From Methanoregula formicica SMSP (GTDB lineage: Archaea > Halobacteriota > Methanomicrobia > Methanomicrobiales > Methanospirillaceae), in NCBI RefSeq assembly GCF_000327485.1, contig NC_019943.1:372001-436000 (forward strand): DNA of 64,000 nucleotides. The letters run 5' to 3'. The translations under genes were made by a program, and so were the position numbers. The notes below the pieces were generated by a model. The model saw only the letters and a program-made list of their open reading frames with translations, made no database searches and was not told the origin of the DNA. Of the stretch, positions 1 through 8,379 are shown one piece after another; the stretch's first letter is position 1; each line of letters starts with the position of its first letter.

Positions 1-2691
1 CCCGATGAACTGGGACGTCTGGTTGGTAATTGCCCTGAACTTCGCCTCGCTTTCCTGGAGGGCCTGGCTGATCCCGATTCGGTCCGTGACATCTTGGAGG
101 ACGCCGGAAAAGACCAGTTCATCGCCATGCCGGACCGGGCTTGCCATCCCCCGGAACCAGATCACATCTCCCGAAGGTTTGACAAATTTTCCGGTAAAAT
201 CCCAGAGGGCTTCGGAATCTGTCGCGGTATGGACCGAATCCATGAACCTGGCCCTGTCTGAAGGGTGTACCGCGCTCGTGAACGCCAGGAAGAACTTCGA
301 AGGATTGTTGTCGATGCCAAGGATCTCACGCGATCTCTCGTTTATGTAGTAGAATCCCATGCTGCCGTCGAATCGGGCATAGAACTGGAAGACGACTCCC
401 GGCACTGTTGTGGCGATCTCTTCCATCTGCTGCGTACGGGTGCGGATCTGCTCCTCAGCATCGGCAAGCTCGTCATACTGTTTTCTGAGTTTCTCCTCGG
501 CATTGGCAAGCTGCTCGTACGCGGCCTGCCGTTCAGCCTCCATCCGCTGTTTCTCCGTTACATCGTGGATGATCCCGAGCAGCGCCGGCTGGTCCTGGTA
601 CGTGATGAGGGTTACGGTAAACTCGCAGATCCTGACCTCCCCGTTCCGGGTAACGACACGGGCGGAGAACGAATGCGGGATATCTTCCCCCGCCGTCCTC
701 CGGTCCCGTGCTTCCTGCAATCGTGCGCGGTCATCGGGATAAACGAGATCCCAGATGTTTTTCTTTTGGAGTTCTTCTTCGCTGAACCCGGTGAGTTCCG
801 ACACTCTCCTGTTGGCAAAGAGGAGCCGGTCGCCACGGTAGATGTAGATAGCATCGCTGCTGTTCTCAACAACTGTGCGGTACTTCCGTTCGTCTGCCCG
901 GCGTTCGGCTTCCATCCGCTTTGCCTTTAAAAGGCTCCAGAGCCCCTGCATCAGGAGGAGCAGCTCGTTTGCATCGTTCCCGGAGTAATCGGTTGCCTTG
1001 TTGGCCACACCAGCCACGAGAACAACCCGGCCCTCCTCAATCACCGGCACGTTCATGTGCCGGATGATGTGGGGATGGCCGTCCGGGTATCTTTTCTTTG
1101 CGGGATTCGGGACGAGATAATCGTTCGTGATGACCGGCCGGCGCTGCCTTACTGCCTCTCCCCATAGCCCGGTTTTCTCAGTCTTATAGATGATTGGCTT
1201 CTCCACCATCGTGCATTCGGCCATCACGGATCTCGACCAGGCGTACATGGTGAGCTCGCTCTCGTCCTCGTTCATGAAGGCGAGGTACGCAAGCGGGCTT
1301 GCGGTGATGATGCAGGCGCCTTCAACTGCATAAGAACGGAGGTCTTCATCGCCCTTTTCGGCATGCTCGTAGAAGCCGAGCATATACTTGAGGCGCTGTT
1401 CGCTCTCGCGGATCCTCCGCCCGCTTGCGGCAAGTTCCTCGTACTGCTCCCTGAGCTCGTCACCAGATGCAGCGAGTTCCTCGTTGACCGCCCGAAGGTT
1501 CTCCTCCTCCTTTTTCCGGCCGGTGATATCGACAATGATACCCCGTGTCCCGGTAACCCTGCCGTTCCTGAGAACGGTAGAAGAAAAGATCAGGATGGGA
1601 AAACTCGTGCCGTCTTTTCGTAAAGCGGAATATTCCCGTCCGGCATTCTCGCTGATCCCGGTTTCCAGGATCGTCTGAAAAAACGCGGAGGCACGGTCCC
1701 GGTCTGCAGGTGCAATCGCAGTGCGAAAATCCACTCCCCGGGCGAAGGTGTCCGCTGTATACCCGAACATATCCAGTGCACGGCGGTTGACATAGGTCAG
1801 TCTTCCGGTTGCATCGGATTCATAAATCCCCAGGGGCAGCAGTTCGGCAAGTTCGCGGAACCTCTTCTCGCTCTCTCGTTGGGCTTCCTCAGCTTTTTTC
1901 CGGTCGGTGATGTCCCGGATCGATTCGATCGCACCGGTAACATTCCCCCCCTTGTCATACAGGGGGCTTGCTTTCGCAATGACATAGATCTGTTTTCCTT
2001 TCGGCGTTGGCAGGTCGGTCTCTGCGGAAAGGATATTCCCCTCCCTCCGGATATTGGAATAGCGCCTTGAAACCTCGTCATCTGGCTCGAAGATCAAGTC
2101 GATCAGGATCGGGCGGCGTTCACCATAGAACGGTAGTGCATACTCGTACTCCCCTTTCCCGAGCATAGCAGAAGCAGCAATACCTGTCATTTCCTCGATG
2201 GCCCGGTTCCACGCGATCACCCTCCTGGCCGTGTCGATGGCAAAGGTGGCATCCGGGAGGAAGTTGATGAGGTCAGAAAGGCGCCTCTCGGAGTCCATGA
2301 GGGCGTACTCGGCCTGCCGTTTGCTGACGGCCTGCCGGATCTTGTGGGCAAGTTCGGCGAACTGTGCTTTGGGATCGCCCCCTTTCTGGAGGTAGAAGTC
2401 CGCCCCGTTGTTGATCGCCTCGATGACGACCTCCTCGCGCCCCCTGCCGGTGAAGAGGATGAAGGGGATGGAGCCATGGGACTTCCGCACGGCCTTTAAC
2501 AATTCGATACCGTTCATCTCCGGCATCTGGTAGTCCGAGACGATAGCATCGAAAGAGTGGGCTGCCAGCGCCGCAAGACCTTCACTGCCGGATAATGCTG
2601 TCGTTACGGCAAAGTCCCCGCTGGTCTCGAGGAAGAGTTTTCCGATATCGAGCAGCCCCGGCTCATCGTCGACATAGAGAAGTGAAAGCAT
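1..2691 (-). CDS. Receiver-PAS-GAF-PAS sensory protein (partial, C-terminus outside window)
   Basis: The frame is open from an ATG at 2691 to the left edge (897 codons), so the protein is cut at its C-terminus. It starts with a CheY-like receiver domain (about residues 3-115; acidic pair D8/D9, likely phospho-acceptor D53 in SDYQMP). PAS domains follow at about 130-250 and 265-380, then a GAF-like domain (about 420-570), PAS domains at about 590-700 and 740-850, and the start of another at the edge. The PAS modules are joined by charged coiled-coil linkers. No transmembrane segment is seen, so it is probably cytoplasmic. A kinase domain could lie beyond the edge. The receiver closely resembles that of the protein at 30188-32569. 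A T/A-rich promoter-like stretch lies about 45-55 bases upstream of the start. The ligand is unknown. Confidence 0.88.
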   Translation of the reverse strand, partial: MLSLLYVDDEPGLLDIGKLFLETSGDFAVTTALSGSEGLAALAAHSFDAIVSDYQMPEMNGIELLKAVRKSHGSIPFILFTGRGREEVVIEAINNGADFYLQKGGDPKAQFAELAHKIRQAVSKRQAEYALMDSERRLSDLINFLPDATFAIDTARRVIAWNRAIEEMTGIAASAMLGKGEYEYALPFYGERRPILIDLIFEPDDEVSRRYSNIRREGNILSAETDLPTPKGKQIYVIAKASPLYDKGGNVTGAIESIRDITDRKKAEEAQRESEKRFRELAELLPLGIYESDATGRLTYVNRRALDMFGYTADTFARGVDFRTAIAPADRDRASAFFQTILETGISENAGREYSALRKDGTSFPILIFSSTVLRNGRVTGTRGIIVDITGRKKEEENLRAVNEELAASGDELREQYEELAASGRRIRESEQRLKYMLGFYEHAEKGDEDLRSYAVEGACIITASPLAYLAFMNEDESELTMYAWSRSVMAECTMVEKPIIYKTEKTGLWGEAVRQRRPVITNDYLVPNPAKKRYPDGHPHIIRHMNVPVIEEGRVVLVAGVANKATDYSGNDANELLLLMQGLWSLLKAKRMEAERRADERKYRTVVENSSDAIYIYRGDRLLFANRRVSELTGFSEEELQKKNIWDLVYPDDRARLQEARDRRTAGEDIPHSFSARVVTRNGEVRICEFTVTLITYQDQPALLGIIHDVTEKQRMEAERQAAYEQLANAEEKLRKQYDELADAEEQIRTRTQQMEEIATTVPGVVFQFYARFDGSMGFYYINERSREILGIDNNPSKFFLAFTSAVHPSDRARFMDSVHTATDSEALWDFTGKFVKPSGDVIWFRGMASPVRHGDELVFSGVLQDVTDRIGISQALQESEAKFRAITNQTSQFIG

Positions 2692-2800
2692 GCAGGTCGT
2701 TCCGTGCAGGCAGGTGATAGTAAAGATTACTTAAATAAAATGAGTTGTCCGCAGGAAAGATGAATGTTACGTGGTTTCCGGAGTGCACTCCTGTACCCCA

Positions 2801-5620
2801 TCAGGAGATGAACCGGTACCCGTCTTTTGGCACCACCATCTCAAACCGTGCGCCCTCTCCCGGCACCCCGTTCTCGATGATGCCGATCCCGGTGATCGCA
2901 AGGATCTCGCGGGAGAGATAGAGACCCAGGCCGGTGTTCTTGCCAACCCCCTTGTCGAAGATCACCTTCTTGTCCCATTCGGGAATCCCCCCGCCGTCAT
3001 CCTCATAGACCAGAACCAGTAATGGACCCTCGACACGGCTGGTGACGCGGATCGTGGTCATCTTCTCACCCCCGTACCGCAGGGAGTTGTCGATGAGGTT
3101 ATAGAACACTTTCTCCGCCAGAGGGTCAGCGAACACTTCAAGGCCGGTAACTTCCTTGTCAACCCGGATATTGCGCATCGGGAGTAACGCAACCGCAGCA
3201 TCAATGCTGGCATTCACATCCTGCCACAACGGGGCGTTCAGGCCAAGGTCTTCGTAGTCCTTGGTGAAGGTGATCTGGCGGGTGATGGTCTCGGCAATCT
3301 TCTGGTTCTTTTTCAAAAATCCGATAAGTTCTTCCGGTTTGTCGATGGAATCCTTGCTCAGTTCGATGAACGCCATCAGTGCCATCAGCTGGTTGCGGAT
3401 ATCGTGCCGGGTAATGCTGGACATGAGGTGGAGTTTCTTGTTCGCAATGCGGAGGGCTTCCTCCGCCCGCCGCTGCTCCGTGATGTCATGGATAACTCCT
3501 TCCACGCCCAGGACATTCCCGTCAGCATCGCGATAGAAATGACTACTCGTGGTCACATGTCGGATCGATCCGTCACGTACCTTCAAATCCAGCGCAAAAG
3601 AATCGACGGATCCTTTTTCCTTGAGGATTGTCAGGAGTTTCTCGCGGTCATGAGGATCGGCATAGACCCGTGCGACATCCTGCCCGATCAGCTCGTCTCT
3701 TGTGTACCCGGAGATGGTAAAGGCAGACGGGCTGAGCATCGTGATCTTCCCGCTGATGTCCGTCCGGTAGAAGAGGTCCTGCATCTCTTCGATGATTGTC
3801 CGGTACTTCTCCTCGCTCTCGCGCAGGGCGCTCTCCATCCGTTTCCTCTCGGTAATATCGAGGAATGCACCGATGATCCCTCCTGTGGCCCCGCGATGGT
3901 CCAGATAACAGGCCTTGTAGTAGATCACGTCATGCAGGGAACCATCTGCATATCGGACCTGCGCTTCATAGGTCTGGAAACCGTTATTTTTTAGCAGCTC
4001 CAGGTCAGCCGCGAAATACACATCTGCAAGTTCTTTTGGGGCAATGTCGTACACGGTCTTCCCGATCAACGCAGATCTCCCGATACCGAGATACTCCTCG
4101 AACGGCCGGTTGCACCCGAGGTATTTTCCTCCCGCATCCTTGTAGAAAAGGGGGAGGGGGAGCGTGTCGATCAGGGTTGAGAGGAAGCGGGTATGGTCTG
4201 CAAGCTGCTGCTCGGCCAGCCGGCGTTTGGTGATATCCCGGGCTGCGGCAAAGATACGGTCACCCTTCGGGAACGACCGCCATTCGATCCACCGGTAACT
4301 GCCGTCCCGGTGCCGGTATCGGTTCGTGAAGTTGAGGACTTCTTTCTGGGCGCTGAGGGTGCTGATGGCATCGAGGGTTGCCGGGACGTCATCCGGGTGA
4401 ACAAAGTCCAGGAAACGACGGCCTTCGAGGTCGCCAAGCGAATATCCAAGCGTCTTTTCCCACTCCGGGTTCAGCCGGCGGAAATACCCTTGGGAATCCG
4501 CGATACAGAACAGGTCGAGGCTTGTTGAGAAGTACTGATCCAGTTCTTCGGTTTTCTCCCGCAGGGCCTCCTGGGCCCGCTTCAGGTCCGTAATATCCTG
4601 CAGGAAGACAAGGTGGCCTTCGGGAACGCCATTGATACCGAGAAGCGGTTCAACAGAACCGATATAATGGAAAACCTCCTTGTTGCGAGTCCTGACAAGA
4701 TCCTTCTTCATCGTGGTTTTTTCCCTGCACAGGGAAAGGAAGTCCGGCCAGTCCGGCACAATCTCTTCAATGGTTTTCCCGAGTGCGGCAGCCGGAGTGA
4801 GGGAGAAGAGCGAGCATGCAGCCGGGTTGATATCAATCACCCGGTCCGCTGTGTCCAGTACCAGTACCGGCTTGCTCAGGGCCTCGATGAGCCGCCCCCG
4901 TGCAATGGGAATTATATCGAGGAAATGATACCGGAAGAGGGCAATGGCATAGAGAATGGCTGCAATCCAGAGAAGCGCAGGGGTCGGGTTGACACCGGGG
5001 AACGGAAACCTGGTGGTCTCGGCGAAATAATCGAGTACCGTCGGGAATGTAAGGGCGATAAGCAGGAGGATCGTGGAAGTTTCCCAGAGCGTGCCCCGCT
5101 TCCGTGTCTCATGGATGAGCAGGATGATGGCGATTGCGAGGAGGACAAATGAATACAGGAAATAGATCTGGTAAAAGAAACTCTCGGAATACACAAGGAC
5201 CGGGACCGGGCCGGCAGTATTGATGGAGAAATTATAGCGGAAGAACGTGTGGAACGGGCTTGTTACCGCAAGGAGTGCTGACAGGACGGGGATGATCAAT
5301 ACGATTGCCGCCAAGTCCCTGCGGATCCATTCGGTCCTGTTGACGTAGGCAAGTACGAGCCAGAGTTCGAGAACGGAAATGAACGGGAGGTACAGGAAGC
5401 GGAGGTTGTGGTAAAAGATCCTCAGCGGGAGGGACATGGTGAGCAGATCGAGAATATAGAGAAACGCCCAGGCCGCTGCACAGAGCATCAGGAGAACAAA
5501 GGGTGCTGCCGCGGGAACTCTCCCGACAAACCTCCGCGTATACCAGCCCACGGCGGCCATACTGACACCGGAGATAAAGAGCATCACGATGAGCAGGTCG
5601 AAAATAAGGTCGCTGGTCAT
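2801..5620 (-). CDS. 7TM-type membrane PAS histidine kinase
   Basis: I chose the ATG at 5620 (939 residues) because the first membrane helix follows directly; an in-frame codon at 5740 would add 40 polar residues. The N-terminus has about seven hydrophobic helices (residues 1-240), like the archaeal and bacterial 7TM histidine-kinase sensor region. Four or so PAS domains follow (roughly 245-720), then a dimerisation helix with SSITRHDIRN, where His739 is the likely phospho-acceptor. The ATPase domain has an N-box (IDNSLRYGG), a G1 box (DDGGGIP) and a G2 box (TGLGLYL). It is therefore expected to be an active membrane sensor kinase. The kinase module is a close paralogue of that at 33187-35343. 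No dedicated response regulator lies beside it, though the receiver-PAS protein downstream could be a partner. Confidence 0.9.
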   Translation of the reverse strand: MTSDLIFDLLIVMLFISGVSMAAVGWYTRRFVGRVPAAAPFVLLMLCAAAWAFLYILDLLTMSLPLRIFYHNLRFLYLPFISVLELWLVLAYVNRTEWIRRDLAAIVLIIPVLSALLAVTSPFHTFFRYNFSINTAGPVPVLVYSESFFYQIYFLYSFVLLAIAIILLIHETRKRGTLWETSTILLLIALTFPTVLDYFAETTRFPFPGVNPTPALLWIAAILYAIALFRYHFLDIIPIARGRLIEALSKPVLVLDTADRVIDINPAACSLFSLTPAAALGKTIEEIVPDWPDFLSLCREKTTMKKDLVRTRNKEVFHYIGSVEPLLGINGVPEGHLVFLQDITDLKRAQEALREKTEELDQYFSTSLDLFCIADSQGYFRRLNPEWEKTLGYSLGDLEGRRFLDFVHPDDVPATLDAISTLSAQKEVLNFTNRYRHRDGSYRWIEWRSFPKGDRIFAAARDITKRRLAEQQLADHTRFLSTLIDTLPLPLFYKDAGGKYLGCNRPFEEYLGIGRSALIGKTVYDIAPKELADVYFAADLELLKNNGFQTYEAQVRYADGSLHDVIYYKACYLDHRGATGGIIGAFLDITERKRMESALRESEEKYRTIIEEMQDLFYRTDISGKITMLSPSAFTISGYTRDELIGQDVARVYADPHDREKLLTILKEKGSVDSFALDLKVRDGSIRHVTTSSHFYRDADGNVLGVEGVIHDITEQRRAEEALRIANKKLHLMSSITRHDIRNQLMALMAFIELSKDSIDKPEELIGFLKKNQKIAETITRQITFTKDYEDLGLNAPLWQDVNASIDAAVALLPMRNIRVDKEVTGLEVFADPLAEKVFYNLIDNSLRYGGEKMTTIRVTSRVEGPLLVLVYEDDGGGIPEWDKKVIFDKGVGKNTGLGLYLSREILAITGIGIIENGVPGEGARFEMVVPKDGYRFIS

Positions 5621-5818
5621 GAATAGCCCCGATTCTCCGTGTTTACCTTGATTATCAATGACAGTCTCCCTGTTCTTTGGTAATAAAGTTACAGGGTACC
5701 CCACAGGAATGATAGGTCCGTGATGCAGTCCCATCATCATGGAATCAGGAGATACAAACCAGACAGAGAGAAGAGCCGGATCGCAGCGTACTGCACAGAA
5801 CCTGTCTGAAAAGGGAAC

Positions 5819-5891
5819 GGGCCTGAAGGGATTTGAACCCTTGACCTGCGGATTAAGAGTCCGCCGCTATGCCGAACTAAGCTACAGACCC
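5819..5891 (-). tRNA. tRNA-Lys (anticodon CUU)
   Basis: The minus strand folds as a full cloverleaf. The 7-bp acceptor stem pairs 5885-5891 with 5819-5825, with one G-U pair. The anticodon arm has a 5-bp GCGGA/TCCGC stem and the loop CTCTTAA, giving anticodon CTT (codon AAG). The T-arm contains GGTTCAAATCC. No intron is visible and CCA is not encoded. Confidence 0.95.
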
Positions 5892-5948
5892 GCTTACTTA
5901 GGCCTAATAATGTGGTTTATGATTGCGAATAAAGGTTTGGGTTAGCGA

Positions 5949-6189
5949 GGGGTCGCAAGACCCCGGGATCGAGAAGAATTGCGCAGCAATTCTTCGAGTT
6001 GCTGAGGGTCCGAAGGACCCGAAGTAGGAGAAGACCCCGAGAGGGTTCTTCGCGTTGCTGAGGGATCCTATGGCCTATCGTGAGTCGAAGATTTTCCTGA
6101 TGGAAAATCGTCTCCTGCTCCTGGCCTGACGGCCTATCGTGAGTCGAAGAAGGCTTCGCCTTCTTCTCCCACTTACGCCCTGAAGGGCG
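5949..6189. repeat. Cluster of short perfect hairpins with repeated linkers
   Basis: About eight inverted repeats follow one another between the tRNA and the next gene. Arms: 5949-5954/5959-5964 (GCAA loop); 5973-5982/5986-5995 (10 bp, 3-base loop); 6006-6011/6015-6020; 6030-6037/6043-6051 (one bulge); 6090-6097/6102-6109 (TGAT loop); 6123-6126/6131-6134; 6146-6154/6158-6166; 6176-6180/6185-6189 (TGAA loop). The word GGCCTATCGTGAGTCGAAG occurs at 6072-6090 and 6131-6149. GTTGCTGAGGG occurs twice after the second and fourth hairpins. Stem sequences differ while linkers are shared. No open frame fits. The function is unknown. Confidence 0.85.
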
Positions 6190-6238
6190 CTCGTGTTTGC
6201 AATTGCTTATTATCCAAAACGGATACATCTTCTGTAAC

Positions 6239-7711
6239 ATGCCACTGGATTCGCCGGTTGAACAACAGGGGCCGGTCAAATACGGGATCTTCGGATGCGG
6301 GACCAATGGGTTCAATATCATCCTTGAACTGGCAAAGGACCATGAGCGGGTGATGGTTGTTGACCGGGACGAGTCCCGGGTCAGGAGCCTCAAAGACCAG
6401 AAGTTCGAGGCGTACCAGCGCGACATCACCTCGTCCGAGATGCTTGCAGGGCTTCCCCCGTTCGAGATCGCGTTCGTCATGACCGGAGACGGCGATACGA
6501 ACCTTGCTGCCGTACTCGCGATTAAAAAGCGGCTCACGTCCGTTCAGGTGGTTGCCCGGGCAACCGACCCGGTGATCGGACAGAAGCTGACGGCGGCCGG
6601 CGCTGAGGTCGTCCTCTACCCGCAGGAGGTCGTGGCCCGGTCCGCGGTTCTCCAGATCAAAAAGCAGCACTCGAGCCGGATCGCGCAGCGGCTTTTCACG
6701 ATGATTGCCGGTTGGGAGGGGACGCTTGGGATCATCACCCACAAGAACCCTGATCCGGACGCCATCTCTTCTGCTATGGCCCTTGCCGAGATTGCAAAAA
6801 AGGCGAACAGCAAGTCCCTTACCGTCCGCATTTATTACGAGGGCAATATCGGGCACCAGGAGAACCGGACCTTCGTGAACCTGCTGGACATCAAGATGGA
6901 GCGCCTGACACCCGACGCGCTCGCGAAGTGCACCTACCTCGCCCTCGTGGACTGCTCGGGTCCCGGTGCCAACAACGACATCCCGCACGAGACAAAGATC
7001 AACATCATCATTGACCACCACAAGGAGGGCAGGCACACTACAGGCCAAGGCAGTTTCATCGATATCCGGCCCGGGGTCGGCGCGACCGCAAGTATCATGA
7101 CCCAGTACCTGCAGGAGCTGGATATCCCCGTGGACAAGCGAGTCGCGACCGCCCTGCTCTACGGTATCCGGACCGACACCAAGGAGTTCAAGCGCAACGT
7201 CACCCCACAGGACCTGAGCTACGCGGGCTTCCTGTTGCCCCTGACGGACGCTGAACTGCTCGACAAGATCATGTCGCCCTCCATGTCGCAGGAGACCCTC
7301 GACGTCATGGGAAAGGCAATCCACGAACGGAAGATCCAGAGCGGGTACCTCTTCGCGAACGTCGGGTACGTAATGAACCGCGACTCCCTCCCGCAGGCAG
7401 CCGATCTCCTGATCACGCTCGAGGGTGTGAACACGGCGCTCGTGTACGGGATCACCGACACCGCGATTGTCATCTCGGCACGCAACCGGGACATACGGCT
7501 CCACATCGGCAATGCCCTTGCGGAGGCGTTCGGGGACATGGGCGATGCCGGCGGCCACCCGAATATGGGGGCTGCAAGCCTGCCGCTGAGCTACTTCGGG
7601 AAGGTGGAGGACAAGGAGAAGCTCCTCGGGATCGTGATCGAGCCGGTGCTCCAGAAGTTCAGGACTCTTGTGGGCCTTGAGAACGAGGGGAAGAAGAACG
7701 GCGCCCCGTAG
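6239..7711 (+). CDS. RCK (TrkA-N)-DHH/DHHA1 phosphoesterase
   Basis: The start at 6239 places the Rossmann motif YGIFGCGTNG near the N-terminus; an upstream in-frame start would add 14 residues. The N-terminal 130 or so residues are an RCK/TrkA-N nucleotide-binding domain. A DHH phosphoesterase domain follows, with NPDPDAISSA and IDHHKEG as metal-binding motifs. The C-terminal DHHA1 part carries GDAGGHPNMGAA. Related DHH proteins hydrolyse nano-RNA, pAp or cyclic dinucleotides; the RCK fusion suggests control by a nucleotide or cofactor. The substrate cannot be read from sequence. No membrane segment is present. Only 47 bases separate it from mptE, so co-transcription is possible. Confidence 0.88.
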   Translation: MPLDSPVEQQGPVKYGIFGCGTNGFNIILELAKDHERVMVVDRDESRVRSLKDQKFEAYQRDITSSEMLAGLPPFEIAFVMTGDGDTNLAAVLAIKKRLTSVQVVARATDPVIGQKLTAAGAEVVLYPQEVVARSAVLQIKKQHSSRIAQRLFTMIAGWEGTLGIITHKNPDPDAISSAMALAEIAKKANSKSLTVRIYYEGNIGHQENRTFVNLLDIKMERLTPDALAKCTYLALVDCSGPGANNDIPHETKINIIIDHHKEGRHTTGQGSFIDIRPGVGATASIMTQYLQELDIPVDKRVATALLYGIRTDTKEFKRNVTPQDLSYAGFLLPLTDAELLDKIMSPSMSQETLDVMGKAIHERKIQSGYLFANVGYVMNRDSLPQAADLLITLEGVNTALVYGITDTAIVISARNRDIRLHIGNALAEAFGDMGDAGGHPNMGAASLPLSYFGKVEDKEKLLGIVIEPVLQKFRTLVGLENEGKKNGAP

Positions 7712-7758
7712 GGCGCGGGCACTCGCTTTTAAAAAGCCGGCAGGACCAAGCGAATCTG

Positions 7759-8379
7759 ATGCAGTACGCTGAATGGGAACCCCACTACCGCGAGATCCTT
7801 GAGTACTTCGGGTTCGACCGGGCAGGAGACGAAGAGGCAGCCCGCATCCTCGCGTCGCTCCTCGACTGCGACAACCTCATCTCGCTTGTCACGATAGCGG
7901 ACGGCAACGAGGTGACGGTCTGCGGAAACGCCCCGTGCCTCAAAAAGGATCTTGACGCAATCCATGGCGTGGTCTTTGCAGCCGATGCCGCGGCGGAAGT
8001 GCTGGACGATGCCGGTATCCTGCCGGATGCGGTATTCACGGATCTTGACGGGGCGACAGACCGGCTCATCGAGATGAACCGGCAGGGAACGATCGTGGTG
8101 GTCCACGCCCACGGCGACAACATCCCGCTCCTGAAACACTGGGTCCCGCGTTTCCCGGGCAGGATCGTGGGGACAACGCAGGCTGCTCCCCTGCCGCACG
8201 TGCACAACTTCGGCGGGTTCACGGACGGCGACCGGGCGGCGTTTGCAGCACACGAACTCGGGGCAGCGCGGATCACGCTTGCCGGGTTCGACCTGGATGA
8301 CAAGGATGTCGACCCCCTGAAACGCGGAAAGCTCTTCTGGGCACGGAAGCTCCTTGCCCTGATTGGGATCACGGCATGA
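7759..8379 (+). CDS. mptE: 6-hydroxymethyl-7,8-dihydropterin pyrophosphokinase (archaeal MptE)
   Basis: This 206-residue protein matches the archaeal MptE (DUF115) family. Visible landmarks are CGNAPCLKKD, FTDLDGATD, VHAHGDN, GGFTDGDRA and LAGFDLDD. The family transfers pyrophosphate from ATP to 6-hydroxymethyl-7,8-dihydropterin in tetrahydromethanopterin biosynthesis, the C1 carrier of methanogens. It is soluble. Its stop overlaps the start of the radical SAM gene by four bases (ATGA at 8376), which indicates translational coupling. Confidence 0.92.
   Translation: MQYAEWEPHYREILEYFGFDRAGDEEAARILASLLDCDNLISLVTIADGNEVTVCGNAPCLKKDLDAIHGVVFAADAAAEVLDDAGILPDAVFTDLDGATDRLIEMNRQGTIVVVHAHGDNIPLLKHWVPRFPGRIVGTTQAAPLPHVHNFGGFTDGDRAAFAAHELGAARITLAGFDLDDKDVDPLKRGKLFWARKLLALIGITA

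Noticed and set aside
5949-6189. CRISPR array
   Set aside because: Repeats are not equal in length or regularly spaced, spacers are not unique segments of constant size, and no cas gene is near.
6173-7558. 461-residue minus-strand frame opposite the DHH gene
   Set aside because: Shadow frame; the plus strand has clear RCK and DHH motifs.
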